Source of the DNA: Cryobacterium breve
GTDB lineage: Bacteria > Actinomycetota > Actinomycetes > Actinomycetales > Microbacteriaceae
Direction of reading: 5' to 3'
Assembly: GCF_004402375.1 (NCBI RefSeq)
Contig: NZ_SOGJ01000028.1
Span: forward strand, 107,632 to 171,631
Length of the DNA: 64,000 nt
Below are positions 9,600 through 19,182 of the stretch, piece by piece; position 1 is the first letter of the stretch; each line of letters starts with the position of its first letter. Position numbers and translations under genes: made by a program. Under the pieces are notes generated by a model. That model worked only from the letters and a program-made list of their open reading frames with translations, had not been told where the DNA came from and made no database searches.

Positions 9600-9611
9600 G
9601 AGAGCGCTCTC
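9600..9611. promoter_or_regulatory. LacI-type operator upstream of the GH94 gene
   Basis: GAGAGCGCTCTC, a 12 bp perfect palindrome with the same core as the two operators in front of the binding-protein gene. This places the phosphorylase under the same predicted LacI control although it forms a separate transcription unit. Confidence 0.7.
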
Positions 9612-9750
9612 ACAGCATTTCAGACATCCGTCGCGCATTCAAGCTGCCGCTCTCCAGACGAGCATGCCCCGAGGTGACTCAGTGCGTGATGGTCCAGGCG
9701 CCGTTGGTTCGGTTCGCCAGGACATCGGGCCGGTCTAGAGCCGGATCGGT

Positions 9751-10431
9751 CTAGGCGAACGCGGCCACAGCGGTGGTGACCGAGTCGTCACCGGTGACCA
9801 GATGCAGCACCCGGCGTGGTGCGGCGCCACTCGTGATCAGCTCGGCCAGCACGGCGGCGACGTCGGCGCGGGGCACGCTCGCTTGTGCCTCCGGCAGGCC
9901 GGGGCCGGCGGGGCTCAGGCGCACCATGCCGGTGCCGGGCTCATCGAGCAGGCCGCCGGGACGAACGATCGTCCAGTTCAGGGAGCGGGCGACGAGGTCG
10001 TCTTCGGCCGCCAGCTTGGCCTGGAGGTAGCCAAGGAAGTCCGCCGGGACATCCGCCGGGGTCTGGCCGTTCCGCACCTTCTCGGTGCCGGTCGAGGAGA
10101 TTTGAATGAAACGGGGCACCCCCGCTGCTTCGGCCGCGTCGGCCAGCAGCACCGAGCCGCCGAAGTCGACGGCCTGCCGGCGCTCCTCGCTGCCGCCTGC
10201 CCCGGCGCCCGCGGCGAACACCGCCACGTCGGCGCCGGCCAAGAGCTGGGCGACGTCGGCGGCCGATGACTGCTCAAGGCTGATCACCACCGGCACGGCC
10301 CCGTCGGCGACGAGATCCGCCCGCTGTTCGTCCGAGCGGATCAGTCCGACGACCTCGTGGCCGTCCTGTGCCAGCTTCCGTGCCAGCTGACGAGCGATTT
10401 TTCCATGTCCACCTGCAATAACAATGCGCAT
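9751..10431 (-). CDS. SDR-type NAD(P)-binding oxidoreductase
   Basis: 226-residue atypical short-chain dehydrogenase of the NAD(P)H-binding NmrA/YwnB-like group. It opens directly with the Rossmann strand and glycine motif VIAGGHGKIARQLAR (residues 4-18). Further family marks are ADVAVFAAGAG, a QISSTGTEKV segment, YLQAKLAAEDDLV (catalytic-type Tyr-x3-Lys spacing) and WTIVRPGGLLDEPGTG. The substrate is unknown. It lies downstream of the MFS exporter on the same strand, but an 81 bp inverted-repeat element separates them, so co-transcription is uncertain. Confidence 0.85.
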   Translation of the reverse strand: MRIVIAGGHGKIARQLARKLAQDGHEVVGLIRSDEQRADLVADGAVPVVISLEQSSAADVAQLLAGADVAVFAAGAGAGGSEERRQAVDFGGSVLLADAAEAAGVPRFIQISSTGTEKVRNGQTPADVPADFLGYLQAKLAAEDDLVARSLNWTIVRPGGLLDEPGTGMVRLSPAGPGLPEAQASVPRADVAAVLAELITSGAAPRRVLHLVTGDDSVTTAVAAFA

Positions 10432-10478
10432 GCAGAGAACAACGCCCGGCCGACCCGCACAATTCCCGGCCCGCTGTG

Positions 10479-10559
10479 CGAATTCGACGGAGATGTCGGC
10501 TCAACTCGACGATCTGAGCCCAGAACAGGGCCGGGAGAGCAAAATCTCCGTCGAATTCG
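10479..10559. repeat. 81 bp inverted-repeat element, copy A
   Basis: The ends form a perfect 16 bp inverted repeat (CGAATTCGACGGAGAT and its complement) around a 49 bp centre. A second element of exactly 81 bp with nearly the same ends is at 61986-62066; copy A is inverted relative to it. It lies between the MFS and oxidoreductase genes. It is probably a dispersed non-coding repeat (REP/MITE-like), and the stem could also act as a transcript terminator. Confidence 0.75.
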
Positions 10560-10568
10560 TGAGGGGCG

Positions 10569-12347
10569 CTAGTGGGACTTCGCGCGCGCCGCACGTTCGA
10601 ATTCGCCCCCGTCGATCCCTGGCTCGATCAGGGCTCCCATGGTGTCCGCGGCCCGCTGCGCGTCCAGGGTCAGCTCGGCTTGCCCGGCCAGTTCGGCTGC
10701 GTTCTCGTCGGCCGTTTCCTGCAGAGCAGAGGTGGTGCGCAGCGGCGGGGCCGTGAGGAAGAAGCTGAGCACGAACGCCGTCAGCACGACGGCCAGGCTG
10801 ACCCAGAAGACGGTGACGGATGCGTCGTTGAAGCCAACCAGGAACGGCTGGGCGAGCCGCGGGTCGGCCGCGTTCAGGAACGAGGTGTCCCCGTCCAGGG
10901 CACCGCCCACCGCCCCCGGGTCGGCCAGCAGCTTCAGGATGCCGGCGTTGGCCGGATCCGCCTGCGCCGCAGGGTCCGTTGAGGCGGCCCTGACGCCGGC
11001 AGCCAGGGTGGAATCGCCGAACGCCGCACCGATCGTATCCGGGATGCGGCTGAACAGCACTGAGAACAGCACTGCAGTGCCGAGCGTGCCGCCGATCTGC
11101 CGGAAGAAGGTCGAGGCGGAGGTGGCCACCCCGATGTCCCGCGGGCCGACGGCGTTCTGGCTGGCGATCGTGAGCGTCTGCATGAGTTGGCCGAGGCCGA
11201 GGCCGATCAGAAGCATCCCGGCCATCATGAAGCCGACCGGTTTGTCGGCGGTGGCGAATGTGAGGAGCAGGAAACCAGTCGACATGAAGGCCGTGCCGAT
11301 CGTGGGGAACATCCTGTAGCGCCCGGTGCGGGCGATCAGCTGGCCGCTCACGATGGAGGAGATCATCAGTCCCGCGATCATCGGCAGCATCAGGAAACCG
11401 CTCTCGGTGGGCGTGGCACCGTTCACCAGCTGGAGGTAGAGCGGCACCGTCATCATGGCGCCGAACATGCCGAAGCCGACGAGGACGCCTAGGACGGTCG
11501 CCATCGAGAAGGTGGACGACCTGAACAGCTTCAGCGGGATGAGCGCGTCGTCGCCCATTCTGCGCTCGACCAGGATGAAGCCCACGACGCTGAGTGCGCC
11601 GATCACGTAGCAGGTGACAGAGGCGACCGAGCCCCAGCCCCAGGTGCGGCCCTGTTCGGCCACGAGCAGCAGCGGGGCGGCCGCCAGGATCACGGTCACC
11701 GCCCCCCACCAGTCGATGCGCACGGGGCGGGCGAAGTGTGGCACGTGCAGGAATTTGAGCACGACGAACAGGGCGACGATGCCGATGGGCAGGTTGATCA
11801 GGAAGACCCAGCGCCAGCCCGTGATGCCGAGGATGGACTCCGATCCCGACAGCACGCCGCCGATGAGCGGCCCGATCACGCTGGACACCCCGAAGACGGC
11901 CAGGAAGTACCCCTGGTATTTCGCGCGCTCGCGGGGAGCGAGCATGTCGCCCATGATCGTGAGGGGGAGTGCCATCAGACCGCCGGCCCCAAGCCCCTGG
12001 ACGGCCCGGAAGATCGCGAGCTCGTACATCGAGTTCGCCATTCCGGCCAGGAGCGAACCAACCAGGAAGATGGTGATCGCGATCAGGAACAATGGACGCC
12101 GACCGAAGATGTCGCTGAGCTTGCCGTAAATGGGCGTGCTGATGCACGACACGATGAGATAGGCGGTCGTCACCCAGGCCTGCAGCGCCATCCCGTCGAG
12201 GTCGTCGGCGATGGTGCGCATCGACGTGCCCACGATGGTTTGGTCGAGAGCCGAGAGGAACATGCCGGCCATCAGCCCGACGATGACGAACAGAATCTGC
12301 CGGTGGGACATGAGCGGCGGGGCGGAGAGGGCAGGAGAAGTTTGCAT
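10569..12347 (-). CDS. DHA2-family MFS exporter (EmrB/QacA type)
   Basis: About 592-residue 14-TM drug:H+ antiporter-like protein. Motif D1 is in the first helix region (GLMAGMFLSALDQTIVGTSM), motif A is GKLSDIFGRRPLFL, and motif C is YFLAVFGVSSVIGPLIGG. The C-terminal 60 residues are a cytoplasmic acidic/alanine-rich tail. A start at MQTSPALSA (12347) is chosen; there is no clear Shine-Dalgarno for it, and MSHRQ further in is an alternative. It is divergent from the VanY gene. The exported compound cannot be read from the sequence. Confidence 0.88.
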   Translation of the reverse strand: MQTSPALSAPPLMSHRQILFVIVGLMAGMFLSALDQTIVGTSMRTIADDLDGMALQAWVTTAYLIVSCISTPIYGKLSDIFGRRPLFLIAITIFLVGSLLAGMANSMYELAIFRAVQGLGAGGLMALPLTIMGDMLAPRERAKYQGYFLAVFGVSSVIGPLIGGVLSGSESILGITGWRWVFLINLPIGIVALFVVLKFLHVPHFARPVRIDWWGAVTVILAAAPLLLVAEQGRTWGWGSVASVTCYVIGALSVVGFILVERRMGDDALIPLKLFRSSTFSMATVLGVLVGFGMFGAMMTVPLYLQLVNGATPTESGFLMLPMIAGLMISSIVSGQLIARTGRYRMFPTIGTAFMSTGFLLLTFATADKPVGFMMAGMLLIGLGLGQLMQTLTIASQNAVGPRDIGVATSASTFFRQIGGTLGTAVLFSVLFSRIPDTIGAAFGDSTLAAGVRAASTDPAAQADPANAGILKLLADPGAVGGALDGDTSFLNAADPRLAQPFLVGFNDASVTVFWVSLAVVLTAFVLSFFLTAPPLRTTSALQETADENAAELAGQAELTLDAQRAADTMGALIEPGIDGGEFERAARAKSH

Positions 12348-12439
12348 CAAGCGCAAATTTACAGGACAAGCAAACAATATTCAAGCATCTTCGGGCCGTC
12401 GGATGCCCGCCCGGCCCCGGCCGGTCTAGGCTCGCGAAC

Positions 12440-13297
12440 GTGTGGGGAAAACAAGCACAGGGGGCAGCACCCCCGTTCCGGCGGAGGCGCATCATTGCGC
12501 TGTCCATCGTCATAGCCGTGCTTTCTGCCGTGGCGGTGTTGGCCGGAGCCGTCACTGGGGTGACGTCGCCGTTGGCCGTCAGCCCCGTCGTGGATCCGAC
12601 ATCCGTACCCCTGAGTGAACCGACCATCAGCCCCACCCCGACTCGGGCTGCCCCGACCGACTCCCCGGAGCCGGCCGTCGTGCCGACTTTCGACCGGTCG
12701 GCGCGTTCCCTCGACGACCCGGCCAGCTTGTGGCTCGTCGTCGACAAGACCCGGCCGCTGAACCCCGCCGACTACGCCCCGACGGACCTCGTCGAGGTGC
12801 CGGTGGCCCACGTCTGGACTCCGTTGCTGCGCCAGGAGGCCGCCGCCTCCGTCGTCTCGCTGTTCGCGGCCTTCGAGGCGGAAACGGGGCTGCAGTTGCA
12901 ATCGCAGAGCGCCTACCGCAGCTACACCACTCAGGTCGACCTTTACGCCGGCGACGTCGACGCCAACGGCCAAGCGGTCGCCGACAGGAGCACGGCACGC
13001 CCGGGAACCAGTGAGCACCAGACCGGGCTGGCCATCGACATCAGCGCATTGCCCGGCAACTGTTCCCTGGCCACCTGCTTCGGCGACACCGTGCAGGGGC
13101 AGTGGCTCGCGCAGAACGGGTGGCGATTCGGCTTCCTGCTGCGGTACCCCGCCGACAAGGTGGAGATCACCGGCTACGCCTACGAACCCTGGCATTTCCG
13201 TTTCATCGGCACCGAGCTCGCGACCGAAATGCACGCCGTCGGGGTGACCACCCTCGAGGAGTTCTTCGGGTTGCCGGCGGCTCCCGGCTACAACTGA
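12440..13297 (+). CDS. VanY-type D-alanyl-D-alanine carboxypeptidase (M15B)
   Basis: 285-residue membrane-anchored or secreted peptidase. One hydrophobic N-terminal segment follows an RRRR stretch (about 15-40), then a Pro/Thr/Ser-rich linker, then the M15B domain (about 95-275). Zinc and catalytic motifs are visible: SAYRSYTTQ, GTSEHQTGLAIDIS (His and Asp ligands) and EPWHFRFIG (catalytic Glu region and last His ligand). It is expected to trim the terminal D-Ala of peptidoglycan stem peptides outside the cell. Start is GTG; transcription diverges from the MFS exporter. Confidence 0.92.
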   Translation: MWGKQAQGAAPPFRRRRIIALSIVIAVLSAVAVLAGAVTGVTSPLAVSPVVDPTSVPLSEPTISPTPTRAAPTDSPEPAVVPTFDRSARSLDDPASLWLVVDKTRPLNPADYAPTDLVEVPVAHVWTPLLRQEAAASVVSLFAAFEAETGLQLQSQSAYRSYTTQVDLYAGDVDANGQAVADRSTARPGTSEHQTGLAIDISALPGNCSLATCFGDTVQGQWLAQNGWRFGFLLRYPADKVEITGYAYEPWHFRFIGTELATEMHAVGVTTLEEFFGLPAAPGYN

Positions 13298-13417
13298 GTC
13301 CACGCCTCACAGGAACACTCTGACATTTCCCGGATAAGTGTGATTATCTGGACGTGTCCCCCATCCGGGGTCTTTCGTCGCCCGCATGTGTGACACCCCG
13401 ATCGAATAGAGATATCT

Positions 13418-14131
13418 GTGGTTTTGACTCGACGCTTCCGTATCGGCGTTGTCGTACTCGTCCTCGGCGGCCTGGTCGCCGGAACGGCTGCGGTGGCCTC
13501 GATGGGCACAGACGAGCCCTCGGCCACCTCGACCCCGGCTGCCCCGGATGCTGCGTCGACGAATTCCGCGGACGGCACCGGCACGACGGGTGCCGACGCG
13601 ACGGAACCGGAGCGGGCCGAGCCGGCCGACGCTGGAGAGCCCGTTCCCATCGACTCCCGGGTGCAGGCCCAGGTGAACTACATGCTCGCCCACTGGACCA
13701 ACTACAACACCGACGCCTACGGCGTGATCACCGACAATGACTGTGTCAACTTCACCAGCCAGTCCCTGATCGAGCGCGGCTGGACCATGGACGAGGAGTG
13801 GTGGTCCGAGGGGACCGGCTCCGACTTCGAGACATCCTCGCCCTGGATCAGCTCCACCGCATTCCGGGACTACATCGCGCAGTCCGGACGGGCCACGGCT
13901 CTGACGGATGATCAGCGTGACCAGGTCAAGATCGGCGACGTTGCCCAGTTCGATTGGGACAATTCGGGCGACCGCGACCACACCGGGGTGGTGACCCGGA
14001 TCGAGGGATCAGGCGACGACATCCAGATCTTCTACGCCGGACACACCGACGACACCGACTACCGCTCGGTGGATTACGCGATCACCGAGAAGCACCCGGG
14101 CGCCACGGCGTACTACTGGAGCATTCCCTAG
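13418..14131 (+). CDS. secreted amidase-domain (Amidase_6-like) protein
   Basis: 237-residue exported protein with a signal peptide or anchor at residues 1-30, an Ala/Thr/Asp-rich linker to about 70, and a C-terminal domain resembling Amidase_6 (PF12671). That domain has YMLAHWTNYNTDAYG, the presumed catalytic Cys in DNDCVNFTSQ, and a His in DRDHTGVVTRI. The likely role is cell-wall or extracellular peptide amidase. Start GTG at 13418, 120 bp after the VanY gene. A large stem-loop terminator follows. Confidence 0.82.
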   Translation: MVLTRRFRIGVVVLVLGGLVAGTAAVASMGTDEPSATSTPAAPDAASTNSADGTGTTGADATEPERAEPADAGEPVPIDSRVQAQVNYMLAHWTNYNTDAYGVITDNDCVNFTSQSLIERGWTMDEEWWSEGTGSDFETSSPWISSTAFRDYIAQSGRATALTDDQRDQVKIGDVAQFDWDNSGDRDHTGVVTRIEGSGDDIQIFYAGHTDDTDYRSVDYAITEKHPGATAYYWSIP

Positions 14132-14135
14132 CGCT

Positions 14136-14154
14136 GGTCTCGACAGGCTCGACC
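14136..14154. repeat. REP-like 19-mer
   Basis: GGTCTCGACAGGCTCGACC. Its exact complement is at 23053-23071, and degenerate versions are at 4500-4518 and 23002-23018. All lie at or just beyond gene ends, as short dispersed extragenic repeats do. Confidence 0.5.
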
Positions 14155-14204
14155 GTCGTCACGTAAACCGCAGTGGGCACGTCGCCACGGCCTCGCGCTG
14201 AAGC

Positions 14205-14246
14205 AGCGCCGTTACGCGGGTGGCACGCCACCCGCGTAACGGCGCT
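14205..14246. terminator. 20 bp stem bidirectional terminator
   Basis: Perfect inverted repeat, 20 bp per arm (AGCGCCGTTACGCGGGTGGC and complement) with a 2-base centre, between the convergent amidase-domain gene and pgm. There is no T-run on either side, but the position and stability indicate an intrinsic bidirectional terminator. Confidence 0.75.
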
Positions 14247-14255
14247 GGGGGTGCG

Positions 14256-15872
14256 CTAGGCGATCGCGTCGTCCACGATGGCCTTCGCCTCGATCTGCAC
14301 CTGCTTCAGGTGCTCCGGGCCCTGGAACGACTCGGCGTAGATCTTATAGACGTCCTCGGTGCCGCTGGGTCGGGCTGCGAACCAGGCGTTCTTGGTGACG
14401 ACCTTGACTCCGCCGATCGCCGCACCGTTGCCGGGCGCATGACTCATCTTCGCGATGATCTTCTCGCCGGCGAGCTCGGTGGCCGTGATCGCGTCGCCGT
14501 CGAGCTTGGACAGCTGGGCCTTCTGGGCCGGCGTTGCCGCGGCATCCACTCGGGCGTAGGCCGGGGCGCCGAAGTGCTCGGCCAGTTCGGCGTAGCGCTG
14601 GCTGGGGGTCTTGCCGGTCACGGCTAGGATTTCGGAGGCAAGGAGGGCAAGCAGGATGCCGTCCTTGTCGGTGGTCCAGACGGTTCCGTCGAAGCGCACG
14701 AAGCTGGCGCCAGCGCTCTCCTCCCCGCCGAAGGCGACCGAGCCGTCGATCAGACCCGGAACGAACCACTTGAATCCGACCGGAACCTCCCAGAGGTCAC
14801 GGCCGAGGAAGCCCGCGACCCGGTCGATCATGGTGGAGGAGACGAGCGTCTTGCCGATGGCGGCATCCGCCCGCCAGCCGTCGCGGTGGCTGTACAGGTA
14901 ATCGATGGCCACGGCCAAGAAGTGGTTCGGGTTCATCAGCCCGCCGTCGGGCGTGACGATCCCGTGGCGGTCGGCGTCGGCGTCGTTGCCGGTGACGATG
15001 TCGAACTCGTCCTTATGGGCGGCGACGGATGCCATCACCGAGGGGCTCGACGGATCCATCCGGATCTTGCCGTCCCAGTCCAGGGTCATGAAGCGCCAGG
15101 TGGGGTCGACGTGGGGGTTGATCACGGTCAGGTCGAGCTCGTAGCGGTCGCGGATGGCGCCCCAGTATCCGACGCTCGCCCCGCCGAGCGGGTCGGCGCC
15201 GATCCGGATGCCGCTGGCCTTTATCGCGGCCATGTCGATGATGTTCTCGAGGTCGTTCACGTACGCGCCGCGGAAGTCGTAGGTCTCGACCGCGCTGGGC
15301 TCGCTCATCTTCACGTCTGTGAGCCCGCCCGCGATCAGCTCGTTGGCCCGGTTGGCGATCCAGGAGGTGGCATCACTGTCGGCCGGTCCGCCGTGGGGCG
15401 GGTTGTACTTGAAGCCGCCGTCGGAGGGCGGGTTATGGCTCGGGGTGACCACGATCCCGTCGGCCTCGTCGCTGTTCCCCGCTCGGTTGTAAGCCAGGAT
15501 CGCGTGCGAGAGCGCCGGGGTCGGCACGTAGTCGTTGAATTCGTCGACCAGAACGCGGACGCCGTTGGCGACGAGCACTTCGAGGGCGGTCGTGTACGCC
15601 GGCGCGCTGAGGGCGTGCGGGTCGGTGCCGATGAAGAGCGGCCCGGAGATGCCCTGGGATGCGCGGTATTCCACGATCGCCTGAGTGGTCGCGATGATGT
15701 GGTCTTCGTTGAAGGCGGTGTTGAGGGAGCTCCCTCGGTGTCCGGAGGTGCCGAAGGCAACCCGCTGGGCTGGTACCGTGACATCCGGTTTCAGGTTGTA
15801 GTACGCCTTCACCAGCGCTTCGACATCGACAAGGTCAGATTCCAGGGCCGCTGTGCCCGCGCGTTCGTTCAT
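14256..15872 (-). CDS. pgm: phosphoglucomutase, alpha-D-glucose specific
   Basis: 538-residue cytoplasmic enzyme interconverting glucose 1-phosphate and glucose 6-phosphate. [11 protein letters not shown] is at about residues 34-44, the phosphoserine loop is [11 protein letters not shown], the metal-binding segment is [10 protein letters not shown], and the sugar-binding loop is [10 protein letters not shown]. The length matches bacterial Pgm. The start [10 protein letters not shown] is preferred; upstream in-frame codons run into the divergent pheA. It would channel glucose 1-phosphate from the GH94 phosphorylase into glycolysis, although it is not in that locus. Confidence 0.95.
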   Translation of the reverse strand: MNERAGTAALESDLVDVEALVKAYYNLKPDVTVPAQRVAFGTSGHRGSSLNTAFNEDHIIATTQAIVEYRASQGISGPLFIGTDPHALSAPAYTTALEVLVANGVRVLVDEFNDYVPTPALSHAILAYNRAGNSDEADGIVVTPSHNPPSDGGFKYNPPHGGPADSDATSWIANRANELIAGGLTDVKMSEPSAVETYDFRGAYVNDLENIIDMAAIKASGIRIGADPLGGASVGYWGAIRDRYELDLTVINPHVDPTWRFMTLDWDGKIRMDPSSPSVMASVAAHKDEFDIVTGNDADADRHGIVTPDGGLMNPNHFLAVAIDYLYSHRDGWRADAAIGKTLVSSTMIDRVAGFLGRDLWEVPVGFKWFVPGLIDGSVAFGGEESAGASFVRFDGTVWTTDKDGILLALLASEILAVTGKTPSQRYAELAEHFGAPAYARVDAAATPAQKAQLSKLDGDAITATELAGEKIIAKMSHAPGNGAAIGGVKVVTKNAWFAARPSGTEDVYKIYAESFQGPEHLKQVQIEAKAIVDDAIA

Positions 15873-15908
15873 GGTTCCCAGTCTTGCACTGCAACTAGGC
15901 TGATCTCC

Positions 15909-16844
15909 ATGCCCGAGTCCTCCAATGTCAGCTACAGCTTCCTCGGGCCGACGGGCACGTTCACGGAGGCTGCCCTCGCCCAGGTCGCCGAAGCCAGGAA
16001 CAAACCGTGGCGGGCCGTGAACAACGTGGGAGAGGCATTCGACGACGTCGTGTCCGGACGCAGCGTCGCCGCTATGATCGCGATCGAGAATTCTGTCGAC
16101 GGCGGAGTGTCCGCCACGCAGGACGCTCTCGCCAGCGTTCCCGGGCTCCGCATCATCGGTGAGTACCTGGTGCCGGTGAACTTCGTCCTGGTGGCTCGTC
16201 CGGGCACCGAGCTGGCCGATGTGAAAACCGTCAACGCGCATCCGGTCGCCTATGCGCAGTGCCGCCGCTGGCTGGAGACGAACCTGCCGCACCACGGCCA
16301 CCTTCCCGCGTCGAGCAACGTGGCCGCCGCCGCGTCGCTGTCCGAATCCGCGCAGGCGGATGCCGCCATCGCCCCGCCCGGCATCGAGAAGCACCACGAT
16401 GTAGACGTGCTGGCCCGCAGCATCGGCGACAACCCGAATGCGGTCACCCGTTTCGTTCTCGTCAGTCGCACGACCGCACTGCCTCCCCGGACGGGCGCCG
16501 ACAAGACCAGCTTGATCGTGGAGCTGCCCGAGGACCGCTCCGGCGCCCTGCTCGAGATGCTTGAACAGTTCGCCACTCGGGGGGTGAACCTGAGCCTGAT
16601 CCAGTCACGTCCGATCGGCGACGCGATGGGGCGCTACCGCTTCGTGATCGACGCCGACGGTCACATCCACGACGAGCGGGTGGCCGATGCGCTGCTCGGC
16701 CTGCGCCGGTTCAGCCCGCAGGTGATGTTCCTCGGGTCGTACCCGCGGGCCGACAAGCAACCGATCGAGTTCACCTCTCGCTATGACGACGAGGTCTTCA
16801 GCGGCGCACGGGCCTGGCTGAGCGGCCTGCTCGGCGAGGACTAG
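15909..16844 (+). CDS. pheA: prephenate dehydratase
   Basis: 311-residue monofunctional prephenate dehydratase, converting prephenate to phenylpyruvate for phenylalanine synthesis. The catalytic domain opens [15 protein letters not shown] and includes [11 protein letters not shown] and the TRF motif in [15 protein letters not shown]-terminal ACT domain (about 200-280, [21 protein letters not shown]) carries QSRP where the canonical phenylalanine-binding motif is ESRP. Start ATG at 15909, divergent from pgm with about 36 bp between them. Confidence 0.95.
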   Translation: MPESSNVSYSFLGPTGTFTEAALAQVAEARNKPWRAVNNVGEAFDDVVSGRSVAAMIAIENSVDGGVSATQDALASVPGLRIIGEYLVPVNFVLVARPGTELADVKTVNAHPVAYAQCRRWLETNLPHHGHLPASSNVAAAASLSESAQADAAIAPPGIEKHHDVDVLARSIGDNPNAVTRFVLVSRTTALPPRTGADKTSLIVELPEDRSGALLEMLEQFATRGVNLSLIQSRPIGDAMGRYRFVIDADGHIHDERVADALLGLRRFSPQVMFLGSYPRADKQPIEFTSRYDDEVFSGARAWLSGLLGED

Positions 16845-16869
16845 TCCCAGACCCAGCCCGCTGAGGCGC

Positions 16870-17865
16870 TCAGGCCGTGGCGGGGACGCGCATCACCAGA
16901 GAGACCGGGTCGGTGCGCAGCGAGACCGCGCGCACGGGACCGAGCGCGTCGCCGTCGATCTCGAAATCGTGGGCCTCGACCAGCACGATGCGCACGTCGG
17001 CGGCCTGCAGCGTCGTCATCACCCGGGCCGTGGTCGATTCGGTGCGCTTGAGGATGCGCCGCCCAACGGCCGAACGCCGCAGCACGCCGTTCTCCCACGT
17101 CACCCGGCGCCAGATCGTGAGCCAGCCGAGGAATCCCTTGGGCTGCAGCATCGCAATGTCGAGGATGCCGTCGTCGATGCGGGCATCCGGCAGGATTTGG
17201 ATATTGCCCGGCAGTTGGCCGCAGTTACCGATCAGGATGGTGCTGACGTGCGCCGGCCGGTGGGGGCGACCGTTCAGGCTGTACCGGATCAAAAACGGCT
17301 TCACCCGGGGCAGCACCCGCGCCACGGCGTCGACGTAGGCCAGCCAGCCCACCGTCTTCTTCAAATCGGGTCGGGTGCTGGCGATCATCTGTGCGTCGAT
17401 GCCGATGCCCGCCATCACGAGGAAGACATGGTCGGACGTGGTGCCGTCGTCGCTGCGAACGGATGCCACCCCGACGTCGATCGGTTTGTCCAGGCCCGTG
17501 AATGCGATCGTGGTGGCCTCGTCCACGCTCGACAGCGGCAGGCGCAGGTTGCGGGCCAGTAGGTTGCCGGTTCCGAGCGGCACGATGGCCAGAGGCACGC
17601 CCGAGCCCTGCAGCACCTGGGCGACGGCTCGAACGGTGCCATCGCCGCCGGCCGCGAGAACCAGGGTCGCGCCCTGCCGGAGTGCCAGCCGAGCGGCATC
17701 CTGGCCCGCATCATCGGCACTGGTGGAAAACCACAGGGACTCCGCCCAGCCGGCCGCGCCCTCGGCTCGGGCCACACTGGCCCGCAGACGGTCCTGGTCG
17801 ACTTTGAGGCGGTTGTAGACGACCGCGGCTCGCCGAACAACGTGAGGCTGATCGGGAGTATCCAC
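16870..17865 (-). CDS. diacylglycerol kinase-family lipid kinase
   Basis: 331-residue DAGK-catalytic-domain protein (DagK/YegS/LCB5 type) that phosphorylates a lipid hydroxyl using ATP at the membrane face. The ATP loop AAGGDGTVRAVAQVL is near residue 92, and PLGTGNLLARNLRL follows at about 120; both are family signatures. The C-terminal beta-sandwich domain ends with ARVMTTLQAADVRIVLVEAHDFEIDGD. Start is GTG. Convergent with pheA and divergent from serS. The exact lipid substrate is not shown. Confidence 0.9.
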   Translation of the reverse strand: MDTPDQPHVVRRAAVVYNRLKVDQDRLRASVARAEGAAGWAESLWFSTSADDAGQDAARLALRQGATLVLAAGGDGTVRAVAQVLQGSGVPLAIVPLGTGNLLARNLRLPLSSVDEATTIAFTGLDKPIDVGVASVRSDDGTTSDHVFLVMAGIGIDAQMIASTRPDLKKTVGWLAYVDAVARVLPRVKPFLIRYSLNGRPHRPAHVSTILIGNCGQLPGNIQILPDARIDDGILDIAMLQPKGFLGWLTIWRRVTWENGVLRRSAVGRRILKRTESTTARVMTTLQAADVRIVLVEAHDFEIDGDALGPVRAVSLRTDPVSLVMRVPATA

Positions 17866-17913
17866 CCGGCAAGGCTAGCAAGCTGCCGGGGCAGGCGCTT
17901 GTAGACTGGTCCG

Positions 17914-19182
17914 GTGATTGATCCTGTGCTGCTGCGAGAGAATCCCGACCTCATCAAGCGTTCGCAGAAAGCGCGCGGTGCGTCGGTCGAGGCGGTCGAC
18001 GATGCGCTCGCCGCCGACGCGGAGCGTCGCGCCACGATCCAGGCGTTCGAGGCGCTGCGCGCGGCTCAGAACCAGTTTGGAAGGGAGGTCGCTGCCGCGC
18101 CCCCCGCGGAGAAGAAAGCCCTCGTCGCCCAGGCGCAGAACCTGGCCGCCGAGGTCAAGGCGGCCGCTGCAGCCTCCGCCGGGGCGGAGGCTCGATTCAC
18201 GACGGTCCTGCGCACCCTCGCGAACCCCGTCATCGACGGTGTCCCAGTCGGCGGCGAGGAGAACTTCGTCACTCTCCGCACCCACGGCTCCGTGCCCACC
18301 TTCGACTTCGAGCCGCGCGACCACCTCGAGCTGGGTGAACTGCTCGGCGCCATCGACATGGCACGCGGGGCCAAGGTGTCCGGCGCCCGGTTCTACTTCC
18401 TGCGCGGCATCGGCGCCCGCCTCGAGATCGCGCTGATGAACATGGCGCTCGACCGGGCGCTCACGGCCGGTTTCATCCCGCTGATCACCCCCACGCTGGT
18501 GCGTCCGGAGATCATGGACGGCACCGGCTTCCTCGGCGAGCACGCCGACGAGATCTACTACCTGCCCGCCGAGGACCTCTATCTCACCGGCACGAGCGAG
18601 GTCGCGCTAGCCGGCTATCACTCGGACGAGATTCTCGACCTGACCGACGGCCCGCTCCGCTACGCCGGCTGGTCCACCTGCTACCGCCGCGAGGCTGGTT
18701 CGGGTGGCAAGGACACCCGCGGCATCATCCGCGTGCACCAGTTCAACAAGCTGGAAATGTTCACCTACGTGCTGCCTGCGAACGCGGAGGCCGAGCACGA
18801 CCGCCTCGTCGCTTTGCAGGAAGACATGCTCCAGGCTCTCGGCCTCAGCTACCGTGTCATCGACGTGGCTGCCGGCGATCTCGGCTCCAGCGCCGCTCGC
18901 AAGTTCGACATCGAGGCCTGGATCCCCACCCAGAACGCCTACCGTGAGCTGACCAGCACCAGCAACTGCACCACATATCAGGCACGTCGCCTGGACATCC
19001 GTTACCGAACCGAATCGGGTAAGACCGCGCCGGTCGGCACTCTCAACGGCACCCTGGCGACCACGCGCTGGATCGTGGCCCTGCTCGAGACGCACCAGCA
19101 AGCGGACGGTTCGGTGCTGATCCCCGAGGCACTGCGCCCCTGGCTGGGCGGCCTCGAGATCATCCGTCCGGTGGGTGCATGA
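17914..19182 (+). CDS. serS: seryl-tRNA synthetase
   Basis: 422-residue class II synthetase charging tRNA-Ser. The N-terminal coiled-coil arm spans about 1-110 and begins [20 protein letters not shown]. The motif 2 region is [18 protein letters not shown], motif 3 is [15 protein letters not shown], and the serine-binding TGTSEV loop is at about 227. Start GTG at 17914. It overlaps the downstream HAD gene by 4 bp. Two tRNA-Ser genes follow within 2.5 kb. Confidence 0.97.
   Translation: MIDPVLLRENPDLIKRSQKARGASVEAVDDALAADAERRATIQAFEALRAAQNQFGREVAAAPPAEKKALVAQAQNLAAEVKAAAAASAGAEARFTTVLRTLANPVIDGVPVGGEENFVTLRTHGSVPTFDFEPRDHLELGELLGAIDMARGAKVSGARFYFLRGIGARLEIALMNMALDRALTAGFIPLITPTLVRPEIMDGTGFLGEHADEIYYLPAEDLYLTGTSEVALAGYHSDEILDLTDGPLRYAGWSTCYRREAGSGGKDTRGIIRVHQFNKLEMFTYVLPANAEAEHDRLVALQEDMLQALGLSYRVIDVAAGDLGSSAARKFDIEAWIPTQNAYRELTSTSNCTTYQARRLDIRYRTESGKTAPVGTLNGTLATTRWIVALLETHQQADGSVLIPEALRPWLGGLEIIRPVGA

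Noticed and set aside
13298..13417. Possible riboswitch before the amidase-domain gene
   Set aside because: The 120 bp leader has no conserved motif I could match to a known riboswitch class such as ydaO.
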